In this document: piece after piece, positions 34,701-42,771 of the stretch | Position numbering within the stretch: the stretch's first letter is position 1 | Layout of the letters: each line of letters begins with the position of its first letter | Origin: Tetracentron sinense | Lineage: Eukaryota; Streptophyta; Magnoliopsida; Trochodendrales; Trochodendraceae | DNA: 64,000 nt | Direction of reading: 5' to 3' | Assembly (NCBI GenBank): GCA_015143295.1 | Contig: CM026551.1 | Coordinates: 49,216,034-49,280,033 of the forward strand | Position numbers and translations under genes: made by a program | Notes under the pieces: model-generated | Database searches by the model: none | What the model saw: only the letters and a program-made list of their open reading frames with translations | Told to the model about the DNA's origin: nothing

Positions 34701-37700
34701 AATCCCTCATTATGAAGTAGTCGAAAGGATATTGCATTATTTGAAGACCACTCAAGATAAATATATAGTATTTGCTAATCATTGGCATCTCAATCTTGAA
34801 GCTTACACTAATGCTGACTGGGCTGTAAATGTTGACGCTAGGAGATCCACTGCAGGGTACTATTTCTTGAAGGTAATCCCATAACTTGGAGAAGTAAAAA
34901 AACAACTGTGGTGGTCAAGTCTAGTGCAAAAGTTGAGTATAGAGCAATGACCCAATGAGTGGCTGAATTGTTATGATTGAAAATCTTACTGTGTGATTTA
35001 AGAATTAAGATAGATGCTTCCCTGAAGTTGTTTTGTGACAACCATAATAAGATAATTCACTAAATTATGGAAAAATTCACGAATTATTTGCAAATATTTG
35101 GTCCACCAAATCAACCGCCAACTTATTCCCGAATTGACTAATCCACAAAAGTCATCAATTATTCATTAAAAAAAACCGCAAATAATTCATTAGTTTGGCA
35201 AGAAATTTGCTAATTACATATCTAATTATGGATATAGAAGAAACTACTTCTAAAAGAAATGATCTACAAAGCTCCAGCAAATTTCTTTTTTTACATATTA
35301 AAATATATAACAAGGGAAGAAATCAAGAGTTGGTTCAATTTTACTGTTTATGACTTTTTCGAATCATTGTAATTATTAATTTATTAGTGTCATTAACCCC
35401 TTGTTTACACTTATCAAAATTCTCTGATTTTTTTTTCTTTGGTAAATTTGGGTTCCAAGAATCAAATTGTTAGATATATTAATAAGTATCATGTTTCTAA
35501 TTTTATTTTTCCCGGAGTTTTTCGAACTTGACCCTTGCTGAATTATTCTCGGACTCTGACTTTGTTACCATGGTGACAACATGGTAATCATTAACATTGC
35601 TCAGAATTCAGTTCAGCATGATCACACTAAACACATAGATATCGACAGGCACTTCATCAAAGAGCAGACTATTTCTTAGAATTCGTGTTTATTATTTATT
35701 ACATCCGAAAATCAACTTAGTAATATTCTCACTAGAAGTGTTGCGAAGGCAACCTTAAAATCAGTTCTTAGCAAGCTAAGCATGATAGGTATTTATGCAC
35801 AACTTGAAGGGGAGTATTGAGATATGTTATTATTATGGGTGTAGATACATCATATCATGTCATTAAAGGCATTAATGTAATCTTCTTTTATAAGTAGTAT
35901 AAATAATAAGGAGAATCAGTCCCTAATATTTATCTCAAATTTTTTCTTATTCTTGTCTTCCCATTTTCATTAAGGGTTTCTCTTTCTACTAGAACTAATT
36001 ATAGTTTCTGTGTGAGTGTACTCGAGTTTTTATGTCATATTTTATAGCTAATGTGAAAGGATGTAATGGTAGTACTAAGATTATCCAATTTTTGTTAGCT
36101 CATCTTTGCTTTATACCAAGTTTTGTTTAAAGTATCTAAACGTGTCCATGCATATCATAGTTTATCTTAATATATAAGTATCCAAACGTATCCATGCATA
36201 TCCTAGTCTATCCTAATATTTTTTATCGTATCCGTGCATTTCCATGATCATGGTTCAAAATACCATGTATCGATGCGTATCAGTCGATACGTATCGGTAT
36301 CTTAGATGCACATAGAATTTTACAATGAAACTTTAGAAAATGTTAAAATAGATGTTAATACACATTTGAAATTTTTTTTTTTAAAAAAAAGAATATACAG
36401 AAGAGATGAAATGGGAAGGTAGCAAAGATATGTGCAGACAATAATGTATAATTGACTTATTGATATAACTTACATAAAATGTTTCATTAATCCTTCAATC
36501 AATCATTAGTTATAATAATAAAAATATACAATCGGAGTTCCATACATAATAAATCCATAATCCGACCCACCCTAGGAATTACAATCAGAGCCACATTTAG
36601 TTACATGAAGGTTCAAAGTCATCTTTGTCCTAACTAGGCTGATGATAAAACCATGATGTATACTCATTTACATAACACTAGTAGTCACCTAGTCCAAGAT
36701 GTAATAACACTCTCAGCCATAGTAAAATAATTCTCTGAATTTTTGAAAAAATCACGAATTGTTCGCAAATTTTAGGTGTATCGAATTATTCGCGAATTTA
36801 AGTTTGTCGAATTATTATCGAATTTTGCGAATTATTCACGAATTTCACAAATTATTTTCAAATTATTCACGAATTTCGCCATAATTCGTTTAGTTTGACA
36901 AACTAAACTGCTTATTTTGTATATTATCCATGGTTGTTAAATCTTTGCGATTTAAATCCTACGATTTTGATCAAATCTCAGGCAAAACAATTCAAATTGT
37001 AAGTAAAAATATTAATTAGGTAAATCTCATTCGATTTGCGATTCAGTTTGCGCTTTACAATTCAAATCGTACAATTTATGCAATTTAAGCACAAAACCCC
37101 TATAACAAACCAATACTTAATTTTTTTTTATTTTCTAAAGGTACTTCATGTCTTTTAAGAAGAGAGAAGAAACGGGAAAGCTCCTGTTCCAGACATGCCA
37201 AAACTCTATTTGATATTTCTCTTTGTTGCTATAAAACAAAAAAAAAACAAAAAAACAAAAACAAAGAAAAGAAAAGAGAGGAAAAAGAAAGAGGATGAAG
37301 TTGGAAAGTTGGACTCTGGGAAAACTTTATAGTTTATTTTATTAGTATTTTTAATTATACAAGTCTTTTGATACTTGATCTCATACAACATTATTAGAAT
37401 TTACTTTTGTTAATTTATCTTTGATGATATTGGGGGTGGGTTATGTTTCGTTTTATGGAGTTCATTCGCGTTTTGAATAATGTATGCAATGAAATATTCA
37501 TTACCTTCTTTTATCAATAGATATGAATGAAATCTTTTAGATAATGGATTATTCTATTTTTTTTATTTATTAAGTATTATTTTTATATTGTTTTAATAAT
37601 TTTTTTTAAATGGATTGAATCTTACGATATACGATGTGAATCCTGATTTGAATCGAATCAATCCTAAACGATTTTACGATTCGATTACGATTTAACAACC

Positions 37701-38222
37701 TTGATATTATCTATTTTCCTGAATTTTTCTGAACTTAGCCATTGTCGAATTATTCCCAAAACCCGACTTTGTCATTATGCTCCAAGTGATGGATACTGCA
37801 GGTACTGAGGTATAACTATAACCATAAACCCTCGGAAAAGGCCTTGCAATTTGGAAGTTGAAATTTGGCCTCGACAGCTATAAATTGAATTTTAACTTGA
37901 AATTAAATTTTTGGATTTTGAATCTTTTGGAATTTAAATTTGATAGCATTTTTAAGAAATTCAAATGGAGGGTACACATCGTATGCTTAGAAAAATTTTG
38001 TAAAGCTTGAATAAAGTCTTTTTCTGTTGAACTATTTGCTGACTTTTTGACCCTGTAGATGAAAATATTTTTGAAGACTCAAATATGAAATTTTTCTCAC
38101 TGGACTTTTGGGTTTTAATAATGTTTTGATATAGTAGATTTATATACCATAAAGTCCCAAGGCCAATGGGTTGAATACTTTTCTTGACTCCATTAATCAA
38201 TGTTTTGTGGTCCCACCACGCA

Positions 38223-38266
<44 letters not shown>

Positions 38267-40303
38267 CTAGTAGAGACCCTGTGCAATGCACATGTAATAA
38301 TTTAAGAATATCTAAAATTAAATAATATTATTTTTTTATTTAAATATTAAGTAATATATTTTAAGAATATTTAATAAAAATGATTTTTAATAATATAATT
38401 TTATTTTTATTGGATAGACATTTTATTTATATTAATTAACTGATTTTATAATTAATTAATTAATTATTATTATTATTATTATATTTAATAGAAAATCATA
38501 AGTCTCTTAGTATTAAACTTAAATTAATACACCCAAGAGTTGGAGATAAAAGACGACTCTACAATTATTGAGATAGAGAGGGCTCTAGGATGAGATAGTG
38601 GGTCCCAAACCTACTTGCAAGAGTTGGAGATAAGAGAGGACTCTACAATAGTGGAGATAGAGAGGACTCTAGGATGAGATAGTGGGTCCCAAACCTAAAC
38701 GATGGGGATTAAAGAGGAAAGTCACGTGTCATCTCTAAAATAAAACTTATAGGATGAAAGAACGGGAGTTTGGAGAGCAAAGAGAGTTTTATTTCTTTAT
38801 AGTATAAGTAGTAGATAGAATACCACCATTCATATCCTCCCGATCATGGTGCTTCAGTTCAGAGCCCTAGCATTGCTTGTCTGGCAACCTTCCTAGGCAC
38901 TCCAAATGTTAAATAGTACCAGGTTAATGGTATGGACCATGTTAGGTGAGGAAAAACCCGAAGGGATGTGATTCAAAATATTGGTGCAAAAAAAAAATGA
39001 CTTACCCAACTAAATCAGCCGCAAGAACGGATCTTAGGAGCTCGGATCGAGATGGCAGTGTCCTATGGATTTCGGAGGAAGGGAAGGGTGTGTGAAGAAA
39101 CCAACCAACTTTCATTGTGTAGTTATATTCCTTCAGGCATTTTGGAAGAAACATAAGATGGTAATCATGGCACCAAACAACATCACCCTCTTCGTAATGC
39201 TTGTTTACCACATCAGCAAACATCTGATTTGCCTTCTTATATGCATCAAACTGTGACTGAAAACTTCGGGTGGTTGCCAAGCGATCTTCTTGCGGAAGTC
39301 CAAGGTAATGGAAAAGAGGCCACAAGATGTTGTTGCAGTAGCCATTATAATATTGATGAACAATCTCTTCATCGAGAAAAACCGGGATGCACCTCTGCAG
39401 TGAATGGAACAGACAAACTTTAGCAAGGTGAGGAAGTTAACAAATATTCTTCATGAAGCAAAACCACAAAACTGAGCCATCAATGTCAATGCTGGAACTT
39501 TATATGACATATTTAAGACCAAAGAGTCAAAGAAAACTTCAAGATGGAACGAGGATTTTTTTTCTAACCTTTTCAGCTAGAGCTATAGTAAGTGCTCTCT
39601 GACCAATCTTGTCCGGTACATTTACACCGGCCCACCCAATCCATTTTGCCTCAAACTCTTTCACACCTTCGAGAAAATCATCCAGCATACATTAGCTTTC
39701 TCTTTACAGTTGGCAAACCCAACACATACATAGAGAGATAGTACTCCAGATGTAAAGGACTAAAAGGATGCAAATTAATATTATTATTATAACCACCTCC
39801 ATAAAGATAAATAAGTAGATTTGAAGAATAAAAAGCTGCAGAAAAACCTGTGGGAAATACAGAAGGCATTTAAAACTGAAAATACAGCATACAAAACAAG
39901 AGAATAACTACCACTTACCCAAAAGAGCAGTGACTAGACCCCCTCCACTTATCTCCAGCGACCATGAGTCCTCACCCCTCCTAACTGCAGAGACTGGCAA
40001 CCTGTTAGCCACCACCAATAATCGTTGCTTGGAAGGCCTTCCATCTTGCCTTTCACATCCCTGATTGAGTGATCTCGCTGCTGCAGCCCCTTCCAAGAAC
40101 TCTTCCTCAGGGGGAATTCCCCAGTTGTTACCCTCTCTTAAGCTCAGTTCATGCTCAAAGAGCTCGGTCTCCCTGTAACCATTACTTGCCTCCTCATTCG
40201 GATGAAATATCCTGTTGAATTTCCTTAGCTCTCTTTCTCTCAAGAGCCTTTCTAATCTAGTTGTAGGGATGGCAGAATTACGGTTGTACTTGTTCCTAGG
40301 CAT
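19555..40303 (-). CDS. TPS1: Class I trehalose-6-phosphate synthase, 5' half of the gene (exons 1-6)
   Basis: Makes trehalose-6-phosphate from UDP-glucose and glucose-6-phosphate, the sucrose-signalling metabolite of plants. Six exons of 385, 98, 389, 115, 102 and 149 nt join in frame with canonical GT-AG borders and encode about 413 residues. Residues 1-93 are the N-terminal extension of class I plant TPS, including RLERLLRERELRK, the region known as autoinhibitory in TPS1. The GT20 domain starts near 94 (RLLVVANRLPVS). Residues equivalent to E. coli OtsA active-site residues are present: R101, Y177, W186, D238, H262, R370 and K375. The rest of GT20 (including the equivalents of OtsA D361 and E369) and the phosphatase-like domain are not in the window. 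Arabidopsis TPS1 is about 940 residues. The call as TPS1 is firm; whether the gene is complete is not. Confidence 0.95.
19704..20844 (-). other. TPS1 intron 5, 3' part, with a diverged three-copy tandem repeat
   Basis: At 20024-20420 a 130-150 bp unit occurs three times, each beginning ACATGGGAATA and containing ATAGCATG, GTTAC and GTCCATTTCAC. Copies differ considerably. The first contains GCCTAGGCGCC-like words, resembling the word-rich ends of the hAT-like elements. No gene is seen. Confidence 0.6.
20845..22149. mobile_element. hAT-like non-autonomous element, CGATACG group, copy 1
   Basis: The element is 20853-22141 (1,289 bp including a nested 271-bp element). An exact 8-bp duplication ACTTCTAA flanks it (20845-20852 and 22142-22149). 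Ends GTAAGGTTTCAAATTC and GATATTTTGAACCAT are imperfect inverted termini. The first 150 and last 140 bp are filled with CGATACG/CCGATAC words. The middle matches 27060-27780 closely. No transposase is encoded. Confidence 0.88.
21401..21671. mobile_element. hAT-like small element, GAATTATTC group, copy 1 (nested)
   Basis: Starts CATAATAACAAAATTC and ends CGACTTTGTCACTATG, about 13 bp of inverted termini (CATARTRACAAARTY). It is absent at the matching point of the related element at 26914-27916, which reads through, proving it is an insertion. Its flanking duplication is eroded. Confidence 0.75.
22150..24900. other. TPS1 intron 5, middle: no gene recognised
   Basis: AT-rich non-coding sequence. 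A microsatellite of CT and TA repeats lies at about 23150-23185. A stretch near 23420-23600 has ATCGGACGGTCGATATACGG-like words and may be a worn hAT-like element, without clear ends. The open frames at 23606-24174 have no recognisable family. Confidence 0.5.
24965..25560 (+). pseudogene. hAT transposase fragment, BED zinc-finger region, broken
   Basis: Frames read DMGWKHGW, then after a frame change GSVSRLKQHLANG, CPNCPKEVKVAMKKLLK, and an acidic stretch with ELERQQMQ. This order, a W-K-(H/Y)-G start followed by a RLKQHLA zinc-finger helix and a P-x-EV-x-x-x-MKK segment, is typical of the N-terminal BED finger of plant hAT transposases. Frameshifts and lost zinc-binding cysteines make it non-functional, and the catalytic domain is missing. 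A possible acceptor (TTTTCAG) precedes it. It is the only hAT coding trace in a window full of hAT-like non-autonomous elements. Confidence 0.65.
25784..26846 (+). repeat. LTR- or TRIM-like insertion
   Basis: Interrupts sequence rich in GGCACATCGAGG words that occurs on both sides (25458-25530 and 26863-26905). Starts TGTTGATATTTAGC and ends near ATTTGCACATCA, so TG...CA. Contains the conserved TAACTTTTGACTC block (25926-26040), a TATA-like TTATATATAG at about 26082 and, near the end, CTGTGGTTCGACCC, a phrase common beside plant retroelement LTRs. No matching 5-bp duplication was found. Confidence 0.45.
26906..27924. mobile_element. hAT-like non-autonomous element, CGATACG group, copy 2
   Basis: The element is 26914-27916 (1,003 bp). 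Flanks AGGCAATC and AGGCCATC are an 8-bp duplication with one mismatch. Its right end ATTTTGAACCAT equals copy 1, and both ends carry CGATACG words. It aligns with 20853-22141 apart from the nested 271-bp element there. Confidence 0.8.
27925..29041 (-). other. TPS1 intron 5, 5' part: no gene recognised
   Basis: Non-coding sequence up to the donor after exon 5. Small open frames (for example 28450-28701) have no family resemblance. Confidence 0.5.
29042..29143 (-). CDS. TPS1: TPS1 coding exon 5
   Basis: 102 nt (34 codons) between TTTAG and GTAGGC. Encodes FPIGIDSDRFIRALKLPQ and on to MFAGRK, residues 330-363. The preceding intron is only 198 bp, while the following one is about 9.3 kb. Confidence 0.93.
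29342..29456 (-). CDS. TPS1: TPS1 coding exon 4
   Basis: 115 nt between TTCCAG and GTATAT. Encodes FHTYDYARHFVSACTRILG and EGTPEGVEDQGKLTRVAA, residues 291-329. Phase matches both neighbours (872 + 115 = 987 nt). Confidence 0.93.
29457..31217 (-). other. TPS1 intron 3, 3' part, with AAC/AAT microsatellite
   Basis: A trinucleotide-rich tract (AACAACAACAA, then ATAATAATA) lies at about 30285-30365, with GATAATG repeats to 30525. The open frames over it are simple-sequence artefacts. No gene seen. Confidence 0.55.
31218..31701. mobile_element. hAT-like non-autonomous element, CGGATAC group
   Basis: The element is 31226-31693 (468 bp). An exact 8-bp duplication GATTCAAG flanks it. Termini TAGGGTTGTAAAC and TTTACAGCCCTA are inverted repeats of the well-known TAGGG-type hAT end. 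Both flanks contain CGGAT/ATCCG words (31240-31375 and 31530-31680) around an AT-rich core. It sits in copia sequence. Confidence 0.9.
31819..34495. mobile_element. hAT-like non-autonomous element, GACAC group, copy 2, split by a solo LTR
   Basis: The element is 31827-34487. It starts CAATGTTATTTAGGCAC and ends GCCTAGGTAATATG. Flanks ACCTTTGT and ATCTTTGT are an 8-bp duplication with one mismatch. Left part (31827-32033) and right part (34142-34487) align with 2669-2895 and 2896-3254 of copy 1, so a 2.1 kb solo LTR was inserted later into its middle. Confidence 0.85.
32029..34146 (-). mobile_element. Solo LTR, 2,108 bp, minus orientation
   Basis: The LTR is 32034-34141, TGTCATACCCC...GTTCTACA, with TG...CA ends and an exact 5-bp duplication ATAGC on both sides (32029-32033 and 34142-34146). 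On the minus strand it shows the conserved block (33585-33690), then TATA-like CTATAAATAG (about 33367-33375), then an array of CTTATGAG words (seen on plus at 32500-32840) and the end GGGATTTTGGGGTATGACA. No coding domain, so a product of LTR-LTR recombination. The retroelement superfamily cannot be told from the LTR alone. Confidence 0.9.
35035..35580. mobile_element. hAT-like small element, GAATTATTC group, copy 2
   Basis: The element is 35043-35572 (530 bp). Starts CATAATAAGATAATTC and ends CTTTGTTACCATG; an exact 8-bp duplication GTGACAAC flanks it. It interrupts the RNase H of copia remnant B just after the codons for a conserved CDN motif. The interior has GAATTATT-like words, with a poorly conserved centre. 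Confidence 0.9.
35804..36010 (+). repeat. Polypurine tract and 3' LTR remnant of copia remnant B
   Basis: TTGAAGGGGAG at 35804-35814 is a polypurine tract after the RNase H end. From about 35817 the sequence TTGAGATATG... looks like LTR, with a TATA-like AGTATAAATAATAAGG at about 35897. The 3' end is not defined because no second LTR is present. Confidence 0.6.
36125..36717. repeat. Fragments of CGATACG- and ATATCG-group elements
   Basis: 36125-36250 repeats GTATCC.A.CGTATCCATGC-like words as in the right ends of the CGATACG elements. From 36249 ATGGTTCAAAATA begins a second piece whose 36310-36540 part is related to 3960-4230 inside the ATATCG element. Neither piece has both ends or a clear target duplication. 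Confidence 0.55.
36718..37779. mobile_element. hAT-like small element, GAATTATTC group, copy 3, split
   Basis: Starts CATAGTAAAATAATTCTCTG and ends CGACTTTGTCATTATG, matching copies 1 and 2. It contains repeated GAATTATTCGCGAATT words (36730-36880). Flanks CTCTCAGC and CTCCAAGT are only 5/8 alike. A 775-bp element is nested inside it. Confidence 0.75.
36921..37711. mobile_element. hAT-like non-autonomous element, CGATTTACGATT group (nested)
   Basis: The element is 36929-37703 (775 bp). Starts CATGGTTGTTAAATC and ends GATTTAACAACCTTG, a 15-bp inverted repeat with one mismatch. An exact 8-bp duplication ATATTATC flanks it. Subterminal words are TTGCGATTTAAATC and CGATTCGATTACGATT. It sits inside the small element at 36718. 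Confidence 0.92.
37780..38225 (-). other. TPS1 intron 3: no gene recognised
   Basis: AT-rich non-coding sequence between a hAT-like element and a microsatellite. Confidence 0.5.
38226..38812. repeat. CT/TA microsatellite and possible Helitron-like non-autonomous element
   Basis: A (CT)n run is followed by (TA)n ending TATATATACTAGTAGAGACC and then CTGTGCAATGCACATG. A TATA-rich start followed by a short GTGCAATGCAC palindrome is reminiscent of plant Helitron 5' ends. The right boundary would be near TTATAGTATAAGTAG (about 38800-38812). Inside, an about 77-bp sequence starting GAGTTGGAGATA is directly repeated with an 84-bp period (38537 and 38621). No Helitron 3' hairpin was established. Confidence 0.35.
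39006..39394 (-). CDS. TPS1: TPS1 coding exon 3
   Basis: 389 nt encoding residues 162-291: RCIPVFLDEEIVHQYYNG, NNILWPLFHYLGLPQEDR, VVWCHDYHLMFLPKCLKEY, VGWFLHTPFPSSEIHRTLP. Carries Y177, W186, D238 and H262 of the active site. Acceptor TGCAG before 39394; donor GGTAAG at 39005. The next intron is about 9.5 kb. Confidence 0.96.
39569..39666 (-). CDS. TPS1: TPS1 coding exon 2
   Basis: 98 nt between acceptor AG (39668-39667) and donor GT (39568-39567). Encodes VKEFEAKWIGWAGVNVPD and on to ALAEK, residues 129-161. It is too short to stand out as an open frame; it was found by extending exon 1 and exon 3. Confidence 0.93.
39667..39918 (-). other. TPS1 introns 1 and 2 (short introns)
   Basis: Intron 1 is 252 bp (39667-39918); intron 2, 39395-39568, is 174 bp. 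Both are AT-rich, with GT-AG ends and no inserted element seen. They contrast with introns 3 and 5 of the same gene. Confidence 0.85.
39919..40303 (-). CDS. TPS1: TPS1 coding exon 1
   Basis: Begins at ATG 40303 (MPRNKYN, as in class I TPS proteins) and ends at donor GGTAAG (GT at 39918-39917) in the glycine codon after ALL. Encodes residues 1-129, including EGAAAARS and the RLPVSAVRRGEDSWSLEISG strand that opens the GT20 domain. Confidence 0.95.
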
Positions 40304-40373
40304 ACGCTCAGACTAGCGCAGCCCCCAATGCCAACTTCACTGGCTCTAGTGTTCCTCAGAACAACCGTTTTTC
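40304..40373 (-). other. TPS1 5' untranslated sequence next to the start codon
   Basis: Upstream of the ATG on the minus strand a possible splice acceptor ATGCAG ends at 40374, leaving 70 nt of leader without another in-frame ATG. The acceptor has only a weak pyrimidine tract. If used, the first exon lies further upstream. Confidence 0.45.
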
Positions 40374-42557
40374 CTGCATTTGTTTAGACCATAATAAGTG
40401 ATCATCATGGGCCACAACCAAAACTAAGAAAATACAGAAACTGGTTAAATGGTTAACTCATACCCAAGCTTTGGTCTCAATTTCTCTTGTTAACCCACTC
40501 ATATTCAGGAAATTATCATACCATTGTTCGTATTTATATTAACTAATAAGTAATTTTCATTTCTACCGCAGTCGTAGTAACTTAGTGGGATCACCAATCA
40601 AAAAAAAAAATTAGTAACTTAGTGGAAACAGGAGAAAGACAGAATGATAAAACTGAAAGATCCATAAATAGAGAACAGAAAGATTAAGTTCCACAGGTGA
40701 GGCAAGGGTACATCAGACCAGCTACGGAGTATAAACTCGAGTTCCTAGTTTTCATCTAGGCAAGTTTCTACGAAGCATATCATTCAGATGAAAGAACAAA
40801 TGGTGAATCAGAAAAAGATCAGGAACTTTTAAATGTAAAATAATCAAGGGCACAGTTTCCAAATATAATCTTAATCATCTATCCTCTCCAAAAACTCAAA
40901 AAGCAGAACAAAGTGATCAAACAAAGACAGCATCAAGGCCCATTTCAAAAGGAGCTCAAGAATAACACAAAAGCAATAAACAAAATAAAACAGAAACCGT
41001 ATTTAAAAGTTTTAAAAAAAAAAACCACCATGGTCTCACCGAATTTTAATCTAAAGCGTCTATCTCTTTGGATGGTTTCACCTCTATCACCAATCAATTA
41101 CTCATCGTTTGCGTTGGAAAAGGCCTTCAAAACAGTAGGTACTTTATAATGGGGACGAAAGCAAGCTGGCTAACCGATATTTTGAGGTGCTGTATCACGA
41201 GGGGTTGAGAAAAATCTCCTGATTCTAGATAGTAGAAAATTGCCCATGTATAGTGCGAGAGAGAGGGTATGACATCTTCCTTGAAACCATACAGTACATA
41301 AAGCTTTGAGCCATGCAGACGAACAATGATATTACTCAATAAATTATTCGTAACGCTATAACCAGCGGTGGAGACCTGTACTAAACAACAAATGCCCCCA
41401 CATGGTTAAGGGCAGGTCCTAGGTTGAAAACCCCTCTAGGAAAGAATGGCAAGTCTGGTACTTGAGTACCCCCCCGAAAATAAAAAATAAAACACCAAGG
41501 CCCACCTGTAATTTTAAGCTAACCATTAATTGCCGCACCTATAATTTTAAGCTATTAACCTGACGACCATTCATTTTCTATTGTTACAAATAACCATTAA
41601 TCCAACCGCAGTCGCTAGCATCTCGGGTTTGCTCCCAGTGGTTTTGTGTTCAACTTCCACTCCCACTCCTCAACTTACCCTGGTGTGAAAAATTTCAAGT
41701 AGGTTGGTGTAGACACCCTGGACTAGTCCTTGCCACCTCGAAGGGTTTGGGACACCCTCCGTTACCCCAAAAAAAATCCAATAAGCTAAAACTTAAAAGA
41801 TGGATAAATCGATGTTAATTGGGACCCTAATTGGCAAATCCTCCTTACTTCATGAGTTGGGTGTTGTATGGGGCGTGTGTGTGAGTGTGTGTTTTCCTAC
41901 CTATGACTACATATCTTTGCCTTGTGATATTGTCTTTACCAAAATATATATATATATATATTTTGGCAAATCCTGACATCATAGACCAGGGTCCAAGAAC
42001 TAGGGTCCTGGACTCCAAAGAATATCTGTTGAATCTCCTTTTCTGCTTGAGATTGCCACTAATCACTTGCTTTTACTAGCTATATCCCACTAATGCCAGT
42101 GATTAGTGAGAATCGGAGGGGGACAAAAAGGAAAAACAGAAGAATCCAATGGATACCACTGGGATTCGGGGCCTAATCCTTGGACCCAAATTGACACCAT
42201 CACGTCACACCTGTATATCCAAAGCATTAACCAAGAAGCACTCACTCAGCTAGCCACAGGATTCCCGACTACTTTCACAACTTCCTCGTGGAACTCTGAA
42301 AAAAGCCAGCCATTATCGTGGGTCATTATCAGCCACTTTTTCATTTCAAAAATAAAATTAAAAATATCCACTTTTCACTGATATATTCAGTGACCATAAT
42401 ACCCTCGTTAGTTTATATAAACAAAAGACCAATTTAGAGTGTTTGACAAAATAAACATCCTGGGATCTTTCTTTTTTTTGTTATTATAAACATCCTGGGA
42501 TCCTAAAAAACCGATGAAAAAGCACCAATGCATGTGATGTTCCAAATAGGCAGTAAC
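40374..42557 (-). other. Putative TPS1 leader intron or upstream region, part 1
   Basis: Non-coding. A (TA)n run lies at about 41944-41960. Scattered A-rich tracts occur, and no transposable element with clear ends was seen. Small open frames have no family resemblance. Confidence 0.45.
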
Positions 42558-42771
42558 AAATTAATGATAAGGATATCATTAAGGGGCCATAAACCCTCCT
42601 TAAGACAGTATCCCGGGTTTAGTCCCACATCGGTTGGAAAATTGACTCACAAGAGTGCTAGGACTTACCCTTATGGCACCTTAGCGGCTATCTTAGGTCT
42701 AGCTGTATGTGTATTTAGAGTGTGTATTACGTGCATGATATCATTTAAACCAAAAAAAAATTAATGATAAG
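42558..42771 (+). mobile_element. SINE-like retroposon with a USE-type promoter motif
   Basis: A 14-bp exact direct repeat AAATTAATGATAAG (42558-42571 and 42758-42771) flanks about 186 bp that end in an A-rich tail, the pattern of target-primed retroposition. Inside, AGTCCCACATCGG at 42621 contains RTCCCACATCG, the upstream sequence element of plant snRNA and 7SL RNA genes. No TATA at the spacing expected for such genes and no clear A/B boxes were found, so the source RNA is unidentified. Confidence 0.5.

Larger units (their letters stand above)
31702..35814 (+). pseudogene. Ty1/copia polyprotein remnant B (linker, reverse transcriptase end, RNase H)
   Basis: Readable pieces: ALIALRKGK and YPITNYVSYTPLS before 31826; SPAYSAFF-like and SKFQE stretches at 34496-34590; then a jump (internal deletion of most of the reverse transcriptase) to GHLIYLSLTKPDIAYVVS near 34625, and RNase H pieces up to 35042 and from 35581 (QHDHTKHIDIDRHFIKEQ) to about 35800. 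Stops and frameshifts are frequent. It is interrupted by hAT-like elements at 31226, 31827 and 35043. It belongs to the same family as remnant A. Confidence 0.8.

Noticed and set aside
36929..37703. Minus-strand open frame (37206-37391) as a small membrane protein
   Set aside because: It lies in an A-rich stretch inside a non-autonomous hAT-like element; the apparent hydrophobic run comes from poly-A/T.
42621..42632. A functional snRNA or 7SL RNA gene promoter
   Set aside because: The USE motif is present, but no TATA lies at either expected spacing and no snRNA or 7SL body follows.
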